DNA of 64,000 nucleotides from Microbacterium murale (GCF_014635185.1 NZ_BMCM01000003.1:233623-297622); one strand, 5' to 3'; shown: positions 14,697 to 25,073, counted from the stretch's first letter. The notes: generated by a model not told the origin, from the letters alone. Program-made: numbers and translations.

Positions 14697-17357
14697 ATGA
14701 AAACTGCGGACATCGCGCAGCGCTATCTCAGCTACTTCGAGAAGAACGGCCACACAGTGGTGCCGTCGGCATCGCTCGTGAGCGACGATCCCACAGTGAT
14801 GTTCAACATCGCAGGCATGGTGCCGTTCGTTCCGTACCTCACCGGGCTCGTGCCTGCCCCGTTCTCCCGGGCCACCGATCTGCAGAAATGCATTCGCACC
14901 AGCGACATCGAAGAGGTCGGCAAGACGGTGCGTCACGGCACGTTCTTCCAGATGCTCGGCAACTGGTCGTTCGGCGACTACTTCAAGGAAGGGGCGATCA
15001 CGTACGCGTGGGAGCTCCTGACCACCAGCGAAGCCGATGGCGGGCTGGGGTTCCAGGAGAAGGACTTCTGGGTCACGGTCTACGAGACCGACGACGAGGC
15101 CGCCGACATCTGGCGGCGCGTGATCGGGCTTCCCGAAGAGCGCATCCAGCGACTCGGACGTGAGGATAACTACTGGCACACCGGCCAGCCCGGCCCAGGT
15201 GGCCCTGACTCGGAGATCTTCTTCGACCGCGGTGCGCAGTTCGGCCGCGAAGGCGGTCCTGCGGCGGACGACAACCGGTACATGGAACTGTGGAACCTCG
15301 TCTTCATGCAGGACCTGCTCAGCGATGTGCGCTCCCAGGTCGACTTCGACATCGCAGGTCCGCTGCCGAAGAAGAACATCGATACGGGCATGGGCCTCGA
15401 GCGTGTCGCGTTCCTCAAGCAGGGCGTCGCGAACATGTACGAGACCGACCAGATACGTCCTGTTCTCGACCGTGCGGTCGAGCTGTCGGGCAAGCGCTAC
15501 GGCGCCGTCCACGAGGACGACGTCCGCTTCCGCGTCATCGCGGATCATGTGCGCTCCTCGCTCATGCTGCTCTCGGACGGTGTGAAGCCGTCGAATGAGG
15601 GCCGTGGGTACGTACTTCGCCGGCTCATGCGCCGCACGGTCCGCGCGATGCGGCTGCTCGGTGTGGATGCGCCGGTGTTCCCCGAACTCTTCGCGACGTC
15701 GCGCGACGCCATGAAGACGGCTTACCCGGTGCTCGAGACCGACTGGACCCGCCTCTCGGGTCTGGCCGTCGCTGAGGAGGAGACGTTCCTGCGCACGCTC
15801 GCGCAGGGATCCACGATCCTCGACCTCGCACTCGCCGACACCAAGAAGGCCGGCAAGCAGACCCTCGCGGGTCCCGAGGCGTTCCTGCTGCACGACACCT
15901 ACGGCTTCCCGATCGACCTCACGCTCGAGATCGCCGAGGAGGCGGGGCTCAACGTCGATCGCACCGCTTTCGACACATTGATGCAAGAGCAGCGCGCCCG
16001 TGCAAAGGCCGATTCGAAGAGCCGCAAGCGCCAGCTCGCCGATGTCTCGGTGTACCGCGACTTCCGTGCACTCGGCGAGACCGGCTTCGCCGGCTACACC
16101 GATCTCGACATCGAGTCCCGTGTGCTCGGCATCCTCGTCGACGGCCAGCCGGTGGCATCCGCCGGTGAAGGCCAGGTCGCCGAAGTGATCCTCGCCGAGA
16201 CGACCCTGTACGCCGAGTCCGGTGGTCAGGTCGCCGACAAGGGCACGATCGTCGGCGCCGGATTCGAACTCGACGTGCTCGATGTGCAGAAGCCGATCGC
16301 CGGCCTCATCAGCCACACCGTGCAGGTCATCAGCGGAAGCGTCGCACTCGACGATCGTGCGACCACAGTGGTCGACGCCGCGAACCGCCGTGCGGCTCGT
16401 CAGGCGCACTCCGCGACGCACCTGGTGCACGCCGCACTGCGCGACACGCTCGGTCCGACCGCCACCCAGGCCGGATCGCTCAACCGCGCCGGCTACATGC
16501 GCTTCGACTTCTCGTGGTCGCAGGCGCTTTCCGCCGACGCGCGCACCGAGATCGAGGGGATCACCAACCGCGCCGTGCAGGACGCCCTCGAGGTGACGAC
16601 GCGCATCGTGTCGCTCGATGAGGCCAAGGATGCCGGCGCCATGGCGCTGTTCGGCGAGAAGTACGGCGACGTCGTGCGGATGGTCGACATCGGCGGCCCG
16701 TGGTCGCGTGAGCTCTGTGCGGGCACGCACGTGAACACCAGCGCGGAGATCGGTCTGGTCAGCGTCGTGGGCGAGTCGTCGGTCGGCGCCTCGAACCGCC
16801 GCATCGAGGCCTTGGTCGGTCAGGACGCGTTCCGCGAACTCGCCGCAGAGCGTGCGATCGTGTCACAGCTCACGAGCGCGCTCAAGACCCCGCGCGAGCA
16901 GCTGCCGGAGCGGATCGCCGAGATCGCCGCGAACCTGAAGATCGCCGAGAAGCGCATCGCGCAGTTCGAGGCGAAGCAGCGCGAGGGGCAGGTGCCAGCG
17001 ATCGCCGAGGCAGCCGAGCGCGTCGGCGCATATCGTGTGGCGGCGGTGTCGCTCGGTGACGTGGCTTCGGCGGATGACGTGCGCACTCTGGCGCTCAGCG
17101 TGCGCGAACGCCTCGGCTCGGATGCCGCGGTGGTCGCCCTCGGCGGCATCGCCGCCGGACGCCCGGTCGTCGTGGTCGCCACCAACGATTCCGCACGCGC
17201 GGCGGGCGCCAAGGCGGGTGCGCTCGCGAAGCGTGCCGCCGGTGTGCTCGGCGGCGGCGGCGGCGGGCGCGATGATGTCGCACAGGGCGGGGGCACCGAT
17301 GCTTCGGCATTGGGCGCGGCACTGGAAGCCGTGACACAGGAGCTGCGCGGCGCGTGA
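14697..17357 (+). CDS. alaS: Alanine-tRNA ligase
   Basis: Charges tRNA-Ala and edits Ser/Gly mischarging. The 886-residue protein starts at ATG 14697 (MKTADIAQRYLSYFEKNGH). It contains the class II catalytic core with RTSDIEEVG and FFQMLGNWSFGDYFK. The editing-domain zinc ligands are H571, H575 (HSATH), C674 and H678 (CAGTH). The C-terminal C-Ala domain ends in a glycine-rich GGGGGGRDD segment. Length is normal. The gene continues into ruvX by a GTGA overlap, so alaS, ruvX, mltG and the aro genes are likely one transcript. The 74-nt leader is too short for a T-box. Confidence 0.97.
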   Translation: MKTADIAQRYLSYFEKNGHTVVPSASLVSDDPTVMFNIAGMVPFVPYLTGLVPAPFSRATDLQKCIRTSDIEEVGKTVRHGTFFQMLGNWSFGDYFKEGAITYAWELLTTSEADGGLGFQEKDFWVTVYETDDEAADIWRRVIGLPEERIQRLGREDNYWHTGQPGPGGPDSEIFFDRGAQFGREGGPAADDNRYMELWNLVFMQDLLSDVRSQVDFDIAGPLPKKNIDTGMGLERVAFLKQGVANMYETDQIRPVLDRAVELSGKRYGAVHEDDVRFRVIADHVRSSLMLLSDGVKPSNEGRGYVLRRLMRRTVRAMRLLGVDAPVFPELFATSRDAMKTAYPVLETDWTRLSGLAVAEEETFLRTLAQGSTILDLALADTKKAGKQTLAGPEAFLLHDTYGFPIDLTLEIAEEAGLNVDRTAFDTLMQEQRARAKADSKSRKRQLADVSVYRDFRALGETGFAGYTDLDIESRVLGILVDGQPVASAGEGQVAEVILAETTLYAESGGQVADKGTIVGAGFELDVLDVQKPIAGLISHTVQVISGSVALDDRATTVVDAANRRAARQAHSATHLVHAALRDTLGPTATQAGSLNRAGYMRFDFSWSQALSADARTEIEGITNRAVQDALEVTTRIVSLDEAKDAGAMALFGEKYGDVVRMVDIGGPWSRELCAGTHVNTSAEIGLVSVVGESSVGASNRRIEALVGQDAFRELAAERAIVSQLTSALKTPREQLPERIAEIAANLKIAEKRIAQFEAKQREGQVPAIAEAAERVGAYRVAAVSLGDVASADDVRTLALSVRERLGSDAAVVALGGIAAGRPVVVVATNDSARAAGAKAGALAKRAAGVLGGGGGGRDDVAQGGGTDASALGAALEAVTQELRGA

Positions 17358-17827
17358 GCGGATTTCGCCGCGGAGTGCGGCTCGGCATCGATGTCGGCAA
17401 GGCGCGGGTGGGCGTGGCGCGCTGCGACCCTGATGGCATGCTCGCTGTGCCCGTGGAGACCGTGCAGCGCTCGGAGCACTCGCTCGCACGCATCGCCGAG
17501 ATCGCCGCGGAGTACGAACCGCTGGAATTCGTCGTCGGCCTTCCGGTGAACATGCAAGGTGCGGACACCCCCTCCACAGCGGATGCTCGTGAATTCGCAT
17601 CGGCGCTGCAGCGGCTCACCGGGGTCCCGGTGCGCATGATGGACGAGCGGCTCAGCACCGTCACAGCGCATGCTGCGTTGCGTTCTTCTGGCAGAACTCA
17701 GCGAAACTCTCGTAGCATTGTCGATCAGGTCGCGGCCGTGGTTCTTCTGCAGCACGCGATCGACACGGAGAAGAGCACCGGCAACCCGGCCGGTTCCGTG
17801 GTTCCAACCGACGAGGAGCCCACTTGA
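17354..17827 (+). CDS. ruvX: Holliday junction resolvase-like nuclease RuvX (YqgF)
   Basis: 157 residues with an RNase H-like fold. GIDVGKARVGVA carries the first catalytic aspartate near residue 12. VVGLPVNMQG, MMDERLSTVTA and the late DQVAAVVLLQ aspartate complete the family pattern. Family members act in 16S rRNA maturation and possibly in Holliday junction processing. GTG 17354 overlaps the alaS stop as GTGA; the end overlaps mltG as TTGA. The alaS-ruvX-mltG-aroE order is standard in actinobacteria. Confidence 0.92.
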   Translation: MSGFRRGVRLGIDVGKARVGVARCDPDGMLAVPVETVQRSEHSLARIAEIAAEYEPLEFVVGLPVNMQGADTPSTADAREFASALQRLTGVPVRMMDERLSTVTAHAALRSSGRTQRNSRSIVDQVAAVVLLQHAIDTEKSTGNPAGSVVPTDEEPT

Positions 17828-19305
17828 GCATGCCCGAACGTGAGAGTCCAGAGCGCAGGTCGAACTCGCTCTCCGACGACCTGTTCTCCAAGCTCCCCGC
17901 CCCGGGACACCAGGTTCCCACCGCCGACACCGCGCCACCGGCACCGGGTTCGCGACGCGCACTGCGCGAAGCCGCGCAGTCCGAGACGGCACCGTCCAAG
18001 CAGGCCCGGTCCGAGCAGGCCCTGTCCGAGAAGGTGCGGTCCGCGGCCGCAGAGCGCGAGACCGCACAGCCTCACGAGGCCGCGGAGTCGATGTCGGATG
18101 ATCCGGCCGAGAACGATTCGCCTTTCGACGAGGCCGCGGATCCGGCGACGCGACCGGTGACCACGTCGTCGCCGGCGTCCCTCGATGATCTCTTCGCGGC
18201 CGAACACGACGACGCTGATGGCAGTGCACCGCACAAGAAGAAGCGGCGCACCGGCTGTCTCGTCGCACTCATCATCGTGCTCGCCCTCATCGGCGGCGCA
18301 GTGGCCGGTGGTGCGTGGGCGTGGAACACCTACGGCGACAAGATCAGCGAGGTCATGGGCTGGGGCGAGCCGGATGACTACGAAGCAGGCATCGCATCCG
18401 GCGAGGCGCTGGTCACCATCCATGAGGGCGACACCGGTTCTCCGGTGTCGACGGCATTGCACGAGGCGGGCGTGACCAAGACGGAGAGCGTCTTCTACGA
18501 CTACCTCGTCAAGGAGAACATCGCGGTGACGTTCTACCCCGGTGTGTACAAGCTGCAGCAGAAGATGACCGCCGAGGCGGCGCTGGAAGCGCTTCAGGAC
18601 GAGTCGAACAAGCTCGAGAACTCCGTCGGCATCTCTGAAGGGGGCACTCTCGAGTCTTCGCTCCCCGTGATCACCGAGAGCATCGGTATCCCTCTCGAAG
18701 ACCTGCAGGCGGCAGTCGCCGACCCCAGCGCTTATGGGGTTGCGTCAGACAGCCTCGAAGGCTGGTTGTTCCCGGCCGTCTATACGTTCGATCCAGAGGC
18801 CACCGCCACCCAGGTGATCCAGCGAATGGTCGATCGCACGCGTGAATCGCTCACCGCAGCCGGCGTGCCGGCGGGCGACGAGCAGCGCATCCTGACGATC
18901 GCGTCGATCATCCAACGCGAGGGTCGCACCGACGACTTTGCCAAGGTGTCCCGCGTCATCCAGAACCGTCTGGACGACGGGATGAAGCTGCAGATGGATT
19001 CGACGGCGCAGTACGGCTATGGCGAGCTCCATGCCGGGGTCGTTAGCACCTCTTCGGAGGCGCAGAACGACGATAACCCCTGGAACACCTACGTGCGTGA
19101 GGGGCTGCCAGCCGGCCCGATCGCGAACCCGAACGATGCCGCGATCGAGGCTGCGATGCATCCGGCCGATGGACCGTGGCTGTACTTCGTCACGATCAAC
19201 CTGCAGACCGGCGAGACGGTGTTCTCGAACACGTACGAAGAGCATCAGGCTGCCATCAAGACGTGGCAGGAATGGTGCAGTGCGAACCCCGACCAGGGCT
19301 GTTGA
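17824..19305 (+). CDS. mltG: Endolytic murein transglycosylase MltG
   Basis: A 493-residue inner-membrane enzyme that cleaves nascent peptidoglycan strands. Residues 1 to about 140 are an acidic, Ala/Ser/Glu-rich cytoplasmic region typical of actinobacteria. One transmembrane helix spans about 145-167. The extracellular part has a LysM-like subdomain and the YceG catalytic domain with ASIIQREGR, MDSTAQYG and the WNTYVREGLPAGPIANP motif. The usual S-x-x-E-K-E stretch reads I-I-Q-R-E, keeping one of two acidic positions. The start is either TTG 17824, coupled to the ruvX stop (5 nt after GAGGAG), or ATG 17830. Confidence 0.93.
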   Translation: MSMPERESPERRSNSLSDDLFSKLPAPGHQVPTADTAPPAPGSRRALREAAQSETAPSKQARSEQALSEKVRSAAAERETAQPHEAAESMSDDPAENDSPFDEAADPATRPVTTSSPASLDDLFAAEHDDADGSAPHKKKRRTGCLVALIIVLALIGGAVAGGAWAWNTYGDKISEVMGWGEPDDYEAGIASGEALVTIHEGDTGSPVSTALHEAGVTKTESVFYDYLVKENIAVTFYPGVYKLQQKMTAEAALEALQDESNKLENSVGISEGGTLESSLPVITESIGIPLEDLQAAVADPSAYGVASDSLEGWLFPAVYTFDPEATATQVIQRMVDRTRESLTAAGVPAGDEQRILTIASIIQREGRTDDFAKVSRVIQNRLDDGMKLQMDSTAQYGYGELHAGVVSTSSEAQNDDNPWNTYVREGLPAGPIANPNDAAIEAAMHPADGPWLYFVTINLQTGETVFSNTYEEHQAAIKTWQEWCSANPDQGC

Positions 19306-19309
19306 CTCG

Positions 19310-20134
19310 ATGAGCGGCGTTCGCCTGGCGGTATGGGGCGATCCGATCGACCACAGCAAGTCGCCGCTGCTGCATGCCGCCGCGTATCGAGCGCTCGGTC
19401 TGGACTGGGAGTACGGGCGTCGTCAGGTGGATGCCGGGAGCTTCCCCGCGGCGATTCATGGACTGGACGATTCGTGGCGCGGCCTCTCGCTCACGATGCC
19501 GCTCAAAGAGCAGGCGTTTCGTGTTGCGAAGACCCATGACCGTCACGCCGAGCTGACCGGTGCCGTCAACACCCTGCTTCTGGGTGAGTCGTTCGCCGGC
19601 TTCAACACGGACGTCGGCGGCATCATCGATGCGTTCGCGGAGCATGACGTCCGCAGCGCATCACGTGCGCGCATCCTCGGTGCCGGTGCCACTGCCGCGT
19701 CAGCCCTGGTGGCCGTCGCGGAGATGGGCGCGCAGCATGTCGACGTGCGCGCGCGTCGCCCGGAACGGGCACTGCCGATGCAGTCGCTGGGGGAGCGGCT
19801 CGGCGTCGAGGTCGCCGTCAACGGTTTCGCCGATCCCGTTGCCGCGGTGGATGTCACCGTCGCCACGCTTCCCGGTGGAGCCATGCTGGACACCGCCGCC
19901 GCCTTCGCCACAGACGGTGGCACCCTGCTGGACGTGGCCTATGCGCCGTGGCCGTCGACGCTGGCTGCAGCGTGGCCGAACGAGCAGGTCATCTCCGGGG
20001 TGGCGATGCTGCTGCACCAGGCCGTGCGGCAGGTGCGCGTGTTCGTCCACGGAGATCCGGCCGATGAACTCGAGGATGAAGCCGGTGTTCTCGCTGCCAT
20101 GCGCACGGCGTTGACGCATCCGGCGCAGCACTGA
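19310..20134 (+). CDS. aroE: Shikimate dehydrogenase
   Basis: Converts 3-dehydroshikimate to shikimate with NADPH. 274 residues. The substrate-binding [20 protein letters not shown] and the catalytic-lysine segment [11 protein letters not shown] are present. The NADP fold has [12 protein letters not shown] and the cofactor basic residues follow in VRARRPERA. Start is ATG 19310, 4 nt after mltG. It begins the local shikimate run aroE-aroC-aroK-aroB-(GNAT)-aroQ. The substrate could in principle be quinate in some homologs, but the operon context supports AroE. Confidence 0.95.
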   Translation: MSGVRLAVWGDPIDHSKSPLLHAAAYRALGLDWEYGRRQVDAGSFPAAIHGLDDSWRGLSLTMPLKEQAFRVAKTHDRHAELTGAVNTLLLGESFAGFNTDVGGIIDAFAEHDVRSASRARILGAGATAASALVAVAEMGAQHVDVRARRPERALPMQSLGERLGVEVAVNGFADPVAAVDVTVATLPGGAMLDTAAAFATDGGTLLDVAYAPWPSTLAAAWPNEQVISGVAMLLHQAVRQVRVFVHGDPADELEDEAGVLAAMRTALTHPAQH

Positions 20135-20164
20135 CGGGACTCCGCGACATGCGGCGAGAACAGG

Positions 20165-20183
20165 GTCTCCGCTCATGGGAGAC
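20165..20183 (+). repeat. Small hairpin before aroC
   Basis: GTCTCC (20165-20170) and GGAGAC (20178-20183) form a 6-bp stem with a 7-nt loop immediately upstream of the aroC start at 20191, with CTGGAG of the ribosome site adjoining the 3' arm. It could affect ribosome access; equally it may be chance. Confidence 0.35.
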
Positions 20184-20190
20184 TGGAGCA

Positions 20191-21420
20191 ATGCTCCGCG
20201 TGCTCACGGCCGGCGAATCGCACGGTCCCGAACTCATTGCCGTCATGGAAGGGCTGCCGTCCGGCGTCCCGATCTCGTCCGAGGCGATCCAGCAGGATCT
20301 CGCCCGCCGCAAGCTCGGCTATGGACGCGGATCGCGCATGAAGTTCGAGCAGGACGAGCTGACGATCTCGGGCGGCGTCCGCCATGGCAAGTCCCTCGGC
20401 AGCCCGGTCGCCCTGCGCATCGGAAACACCGAGTGGCCGAAGTGGATCGAGGTCATGAACCCCGAGCCCGTCGAGATCACCGACAAGTCGCGCGGCCGTT
20501 CGGCGCCGCTGACCCGGCCACGACCAGGGCACGCCGACCTCGTGGGCATGCAGAAGTACGACTTCGACGAAGCACGACCGATCCTCGAGCGCGCGAGCGC
20601 GCGCGAGACGGCGGCACGTGTGGCACTCGGCGCGGTCGCCCGCTCGTTCCTCGGCGAGCTCGGCATCCGTCTCGTCAGCCACACATTGTCCATCGGCCCC
20701 GTGCGGGTTCCCGATGGCGCCGCGCTGCCCACGCCGGACGACGTCGACGCGCTGGACGCCGATCCGCTGCGGTGCTTCGACGCCGACACCTCTGCCGCAA
20801 TGGTCGCGGAGGTCGACGACGCCCGCAAGGACGGCGACACGCTGGGCGGCATCGTCGAGGTGCTCGCCTACGGCCTTCCGCCCGGGCTTGGCTCGCACGT
20901 GCACTGGGACCGCCGTCTGGATGCCCGTCTCGCGCAGGCGCTCATGAGCATTCAGGCGATCAAGGGCGTCGAGGTGGGCGACGGCTTCGAGACCACGCGT
21001 CGTCGCGGCTCTGCCGCTCACGATGAGCTGTTCTCCGCCGACGCGGGTATCACCCGCGGTTCCGACCGGGCCGGCGGCACCGAGGGCGGCATGTCCACGG
21101 GGACCGTGCTGCGCGTGCGCGCCGGGATGAAGCCGATCGCGACAGTGCCGCACTCGCTGCGCACGATCGACGTCGCCACCGGTGAGACCGCGACCGCTCA
21201 TCATCAGCGCTCCGACGTGTGCGCGGTTCCGGCGGCAGGTGTCGTCGCCGAGGCGATGGTCGCCGTCGAGCTCGCGAACGCCGTGCTGGAGAAGTTCGGC
21301 GGAGACAGCGTCCGTGAGACGGCCCGCAACCTGAAGAGCTACCTCGACGCGATCCCGGCAGAGCTGCGCACCGCGCCCGCCTCGGAGGCGGCACTGATCG
21401 CACACGATGAGCACGCCTGA
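20191..21420 (+). CDS. aroC: Chorismate synthase
   Basis: Forms chorismate from EPSP using reduced FMN; last step of the common aromatic pathway. The 409-residue protein shows the family signatures [18 protein letters not shown], the arginine/glycine-rich [11 protein letters not shown] region, [18 protein letters not shown] loop (here [16 protein letters not shown]) and [21 protein letters not shown]. Start is ATG 20191. The 3' end overlaps aroK by 14 nt, indicating coupled translation. Confidence 0.97.
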   Translation: MLRVLTAGESHGPELIAVMEGLPSGVPISSEAIQQDLARRKLGYGRGSRMKFEQDELTISGGVRHGKSLGSPVALRIGNTEWPKWIEVMNPEPVEITDKSRGRSAPLTRPRPGHADLVGMQKYDFDEARPILERASARETAARVALGAVARSFLGELGIRLVSHTLSIGPVRVPDGAALPTPDDVDALDADPLRCFDADTSAAMVAEVDDARKDGDTLGGIVEVLAYGLPPGLGSHVHWDRRLDARLAQALMSIQAIKGVEVGDGFETTRRRGSAAHDELFSADAGITRGSDRAGGTEGGMSTGTVLRVRAGMKPIATVPHSLRTIDVATGETATAHHQRSDVCAVPAAGVVAEAMVAVELANAVLEKFGGDSVRETARNLKSYLDAIPAELRTAPASEAALIAHDEHA

Positions 21421-21925
21421 GCAGCTGACCGTCGTGCTCGTCGGTCCGATGGGCGCCGGTAAGACCAGCGTCGGACGGCAGGTGGCCAAGCGCCTCGGCG
21501 TCAGGTTCATCGACACCGACAAGCGGATCGCCGCGGAGCACGGTCCGATTCCGGAACTCTTCGCGTCGCGGGGCGAACCGCACTTCCGCGAACTCGAGCA
21601 GGCGGCCGTGGCGACGGCGCTCCGAGAAGGGGGAGTGATCTCCCTGGGCGGCGGTGCGGTCAGCTCATCGGCGACACGTGCGCTTCTGCGTCAGCATCCG
21701 GTCGTCTTCCTGGCGGTGTCCCCGGAGGCCGTGGCCGAACGCATCCACAGCGGCGGGCGACCGCTCCTCGCGGGCGACGACGATCCGCTGGAACGTTGGA
21801 ATCAGATCTACGAGCAGCGCCGCGGCTGGTACGAGGAGGTCGCGGACGTGACCTTCGACACCTCGCGTCGGCCGATGCAGCGCATCGCCGACGAGATCGC
21901 AGCATGGAGGAGAAAACAGGCATGA
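21407..21925 (+). CDS. aroK: Shikimate kinase
   Basis: 172-residue P-loop kinase phosphorylating shikimate at O3. Walker A is [11 protein letters not shown]. The substrate-binding D-x-D segment is [19 protein letters not shown] and the lid arginines in GGRPLLAG are present. ATG 21407 lies inside the end of aroC, and the stop overlaps aroB as ATGA. Confidence 0.96.
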   Translation: MSTPEQLTVVLVGPMGAGKTSVGRQVAKRLGVRFIDTDKRIAAEHGPIPELFASRGEPHFRELEQAAVATALREGGVISLGGGAVSSSATRALLRQHPVVFLAVSPEAVAERIHSGGRPLLAGDDDPLERWNQIYEQRRGWYEEVADVTFDTSRRPMQRIADEIAAWRRKQA

Positions 21926-23010
21926 GCACCACCACGATCAGCGTGACAGGCCAGGCGTCATACGACATCACCGTCGGACGCGGCATCCTCGATCGGGTGT
22001 CCGCAGCTCTCGATCCCGCGGTGCGGAAGATCCTCGTGGTGCATCCGCCCACGCTCGCCGCCCGCGCTGCGGAACTGCGCGACCGTCTGCTCGCCGACAC
22101 GACCGATGGTCCCCGAGAGGTGCTGCTGGCCGAGGTGCCTGACGCAGAGCAGGGCAAGCGCATCGAGGTCGCGGCGTTCTGCTGGCAGATCATGGGCCAG
22201 TCCGACTTCACCCGCACCGATGCGGTCGTCGGATACGGCGGTGGCTCCGTGACGGATCTCGCCGGCTTCGTCGCGGCCACCTGGCTGCGCGGCGTGCAGA
22301 TCGTGCAGGTCCCGACCACCGTGCTCGGCCTCGTCGACGCCTCGGTCGGCGGCAAGACCGGCGTGAACACCGCCGAAGGCAAGAACCTCGTCGGTGCATT
22401 CTGGGCGCCGCGCGCCGTCATCGGCGACCTCGACGAGCTGAGCAGCCTCAGCACCCACGAGGCCACAGCAGGGTTCGCCGAGGTGGTCAAGGCCGGCTTC
22501 ATCTGGTCGCCCGAGATCCTCGACATCATCGAGGCCGACCCTTCCCGTGCGGTCGACACGACGACCGACGAGTTCCGTCGCACGATCGAACTCGCGATCG
22601 ACATGAAGGCGCAGGTCGTGTCGGAGGACTTCCGCGAGGCCGGTCAGCGGGAGATCCTCAACTACGGCCACACCCTCGGTCACGCGATCGAGCACGCCGA
22701 ACGTTATCGCTGGCGCCACGGCGCCGCGATCTCGGTCGGGATGCTGTTCGCCGCCGAGATCTCCCGGCTCGCCGGCCGGCTCTCCGACGAGGCCGCAGAC
22801 CGCCACCGCACCCTGCTGGAGTCTCTCGGCCTGCCCACCAGCTACCGCGCAGGCGCATGGCCGCAGCTGCTCGCGACCATGCAGCGCGACAAGAAGAGCC
22901 GTGGCGGGATGCTGCGCTTCATCGTGCTCGACGACATCGCCAAGCCCACCGTGCTGCGGGCGCCGGATGAATCGCTGCTCTTCGCCGCCTACCAGGAAGT
23001 CGGGGCATGA
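21922..23010 (+). CDS. aroB: 3-dehydroquinate synthase
   Basis: NAD- and metal-dependent cyclase converting DAHP to 3-dehydroquinate, 362 residues. Visible hallmarks are the nucleotide loop GYGGGSVTDLAGFVA, PTTVLGLVDASVGGKTGVN, the zinc ligand region AGFAEVVKAGFIWSPE, and NYGHTLGHAIEH with metal-binding histidines. Start is ATG 21922 in the aroK stop, with GGAGGA about 10 nt upstream. Confidence 0.97.
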   Translation: MSTTTISVTGQASYDITVGRGILDRVSAALDPAVRKILVVHPPTLAARAAELRDRLLADTTDGPREVLLAEVPDAEQGKRIEVAAFCWQIMGQSDFTRTDAVVGYGGGSVTDLAGFVAATWLRGVQIVQVPTTVLGLVDASVGGKTGVNTAEGKNLVGAFWAPRAVIGDLDELSSLSTHEATAGFAEVVKAGFIWSPEILDIIEADPSRAVDTTTDEFRRTIELAIDMKAQVVSEDFREAGQREILNYGHTLGHAIEHAERYRWRHGAAISVGMLFAAEISRLAGRLSDEAADRHRTLLESLGLPTSYRAGAWPQLLATMQRDKKSRGGMLRFIVLDDIAKPTVLRAPDESLLFAAYQEVGA

Positions 23011-23558
23011 GCTTCGCAGTGCGTCGTATCCGCGCGGACGAGTGGGAGCGAGTGAGGGACCTGCGGCTGGACGCCGTTCGCGACCCCGCCGCGTCGATCG
23101 CGTTCCTGCACTCCTTCGAGGAGGAATCGACGCACGATGACGCGTTCTGGCAGCAGCGCGCCGCCGGCGCCGCGTCCGGAGAGGGCGTCGCGCAGTTCAT
23201 CGCGGAGGCAGATGGCGATTGGATCGGCACGGTCTCGGTGCTGCGGCACACTGCAGGCTCGACCGACCACCACGGGCGTCCCGTCACCTCGTCACGGGGC
23301 GATGTCGTCGGCGTCTTCATCCGCCAGGAGAGCCGGGGCCGAGGCATCATCGACGCGCTCTTGGACGCAGCGGCGGAATGGGCCGCCTCGTTGGGAGACG
23401 CGAGGCTGACCCTCGACGTCCATGCGGACAACGCCAGGGCCCAGGCCGCGTACCGACGCGCCGGCTTCGCGGACACCGGAGTGCGCTTCACCGCATCCAT
23501 CGGCCCCGAGATCGAGATGGCGCGGGAGATCGTCGACGGCGATAGGGTGCAGGCGTGA
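23007..23558 (+). CDS. GNAT-family N-acetyltransferase
   Basis: 183 residues with the GCN5 fold. [19 protein letters not shown] begins the domain, and the acetyl-CoA pyrophosphate loop is [20 protein letters not shown] (R-x-x-G-x-G/A pattern). The [18 protein letters not shown] motif marks strand 5/helix 4. The substrate is unknown. It sits between aroB and aroQ with 4-nt overlaps on both sides (ATGA, GTGA), so it is expressed with the shikimate genes, though nothing ties it to that pathway chemically. Confidence 0.88.
   Translation: MSFAVRRIRADEWERVRDLRLDAVRDPAASIAFLHSFEEESTHDDAFWQQRAAGAASGEGVAQFIAEADGDWIGTVSVLRHTAGSTDHHGRPVTSSRGDVVGVFIRQESRGRGIIDALLDAAAEWAASLGDARLTLDVHADNARAQAAYRRAGFADTGVRFTASIGPEIEMAREIVDGDRVQA
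23543..23548 (+). promoter_or_regulatory. Candidate internal leaderless promoter of aroQ (-10)
   Basis: TAGGGT inside the end of the GNAT gene lies 6 nt before GTG 23555, the same spacing as at rarA and hisE. It would give a leaderless aroQ mRNA in addition to read-through. Sequence-only evidence. Confidence 0.35.
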
Positions 23559-23998
23559 CTGCACAGCGCCGCATCCTGCTCGTCAACGGACCGAACCTCA
23601 ACCTGCTCGGCACTCGTGAACCCGAGGTGTACGGCACCGCGACGCTGACGGACGTCGTGCGGGTCACGACCGACGCCGCGGCAGCAGCGGGGTTCGAGGT
23701 GCGCAGCATCCAGAGCAATCATGAGGGCGTGCTGATCGACGCGATCCACGCGGCACGTGAGGACTGCGCCGGCATCGTGATCAACCCCGGCGGGCTCACG
23801 CACACCTCCGTCGCGTTGCGCGATGCGCTCACCGGCGTGTCCCTGCCGTTCGCCGAGGTGCATGTCTCGGACGTACATGCGCGAGAGGAGTTCCGGCACT
23901 TCTCCTACCTCCAGGACGTCGCGGCAGTGCGCGTGATCGGCGAGGGCGTTGACGGCTACGCGAACGCCGTACGTCAGCTCACGGCACTCATCCCGTAG
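23555..23998 (+). CDS. aroQ: 3-dehydroquinate dehydratase, type II
   Basis: 147-residue dodecameric type II dehydroquinase, dehydrating 3-dehydroquinate to 3-dehydroshikimate. [18 protein letters not shown] carries the catalytic Arg/Tyr loop. [26 protein letters not shown] and [17 protein letters not shown] contain the remaining active-site Asn, His and Arg residues. Start is GTG 23555 (GTGA overlap). It completes the local aroE/C/K/B/Q set. Confidence 0.96.
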   Translation: MTAQRRILLVNGPNLNLLGTREPEVYGTATLTDVVRVTTDAAAAAGFEVRSIQSNHEGVLIDAIHAAREDCAGIVINPGGLTHTSVALRDALTGVSLPFAEVHVSDVHAREEFRHFSYLQDVAAVRVIGEGVDGYANAVRQLTALIP

Positions 23999-24001
23999 AA
24001 T
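23996..24001 (+). promoter_or_regulatory. Candidate efp promoter overlapping the aroQ stop (-10)
   Basis: TAGAAT uses the aroQ stop codon TAG as its first three bases. Transcription from about 24008 would leave an 85-nt leader before the efp ATG at 24093. No -35 box with normal spacing is evident. Confidence 0.4.
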
Positions 24002-24092
24002 CGACTGTCGGCCGGCACTTCGAACCAGCAACGGCTCGAACCCGAAACGGCGAAGACCGGCCCCTCATCAACGGAAACGGAACATTCAGCGC

Positions 24093-24653
24093 ATGGCATC
24101 CACCGCAGACATCAAGAACGGCGTCGTCCTCAGCATCGACGGACAGCTCTGGAACGTCATCGAGTTCCAACACGTCAAGCCCGGCAAGGGCGGCGCGTTC
24201 GTGCGCACCAAGCTGAAGAACGTCGTCTCGGGCAAGACCGTGGACCGCACGTACAACGCCGGCGCGAAGATCGAGATCGAGAACGTCGATCGCCGCGACT
24301 TCACCTACCTGTACGCCGACGGCGACGGCTTCGTGTTTATGGACACGACCGACTACGACCAGATCACCGTCGGTGCGGCCACCGTCGGCGACGCGAAGAA
24401 CTTCCTGCTGGAGAACCAGCAGGTCACGATCGCTCTCAACAACGGCAACCCGCTCTACATCGACCTTCCCGCATCGGTCACGCTCGAGGTGACATACTCC
24501 GAGCCCGGCCTGCAGGGCGACCGCTCCTCGGCCGGCACCAAGCCGGCGACGGTGGAGACCGGGTACGAGATGCAGGTGCCGCTGTTCATCGAGACCGGAA
24601 CGAAGATCAAGGTCGACACCCGCACGGGTGAGTACCTCGGTCGCGAGAAGTAA
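24093..24653 (+). CDS. efp: Elongation factor P
   Basis: 186-residue tRNA-shaped factor that relieves ribosome stalling at polyproline stretches. Three beta domains are present. The loop-I tip reads [15 protein letters not shown], with the lysine that is modified in other groups at the GKGG position. The C-terminal EP signature [12 protein letters not shown] is intact. Start is ATG 24093, with a weak GGAA ribosome site 9 nt upstream. It is followed by nusB after 3 nt. Confidence 0.97.
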   Translation: MASTADIKNGVVLSIDGQLWNVIEFQHVKPGKGGAFVRTKLKNVVSGKTVDRTYNAGAKIEIENVDRRDFTYLYADGDGFVFMDTTDYDQITVGAATVGDAKNFLLENQQVTIALNNGNPLYIDLPASVTLEVTYSEPGLQGDRSSAGTKPATVETGYEMQVPLFIETGTKIKVDTRTGEYLGREK

Positions 24654-24656
24654 GGC

Positions 24657-25067
24657 GTGGGCGCTCGGACGAAGGCGCGCAAGCGCGCACTCGACATCCT
24701 CTTCTCCTCGGACGTCCGCGGAGACGACCTCGCGGTCGCTCTCGCCGCAGAAGCCAAGCGTGCCGCCAGCGAACCCGCTCGCGAGGCCTCCTGGCTGTAC
24801 GCACGCGAGATCGTCGATGGGATCGTCGATCACCGCGACGAGATCGACGAGCACATCGTGACGCACAGCCGTGACTGGAAGATCGAGCGGATGCCCGCCG
24901 TCGATCGTGCGCTGCTGCGCATCGGCGTGTGGGAGATCCTGCACAACGACGAGGTGCCGACCGCGGTCGCGATCGACGAGGCCGTGGAACTCGCCAAGGA
25001 GTTCTCCACCGACGACTCCGGCGCATTCGTGCACGGCGTGCTCGCGAGGGTGGCCCGCGCCAGCTGA
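24657..25067 (+). CDS. nusB: Transcription antitermination factor NusB
   Basis: 136-residue helical RNA-binding protein of the rRNA antitermination complex with NusE/S10. The N-terminal RTKARKRALDILFSSD and the PAVDRALLRIGVWEIL and IDEAVELAKEF(S)TDDSGAFVHGVL segments are diagnostic. GTG 24657 follows the efp stop by 3 nt. The efp-nusB pair is conserved across many bacteria. Confidence 0.96.
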   Translation: MGARTKARKRALDILFSSDVRGDDLAVALAAEAKRAASEPAREASWLYAREIVDGIVDHRDEIDEHIVTHSRDWKIERMPAVDRALLRIGVWEILHNDEVPTAVAIDEAVELAKEFSTDDSGAFVHGVLARVARAS

Positions 25068-25073
25068 TCCGAT

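Noticed and set aside
17260..17275. Short GGC run near the end of alaS as a contingency repeat
   Set aside because: It encodes the normal glycine-rich C-terminus of AlaS homologs, and codons are only partly uniform; no evidence of slippage.
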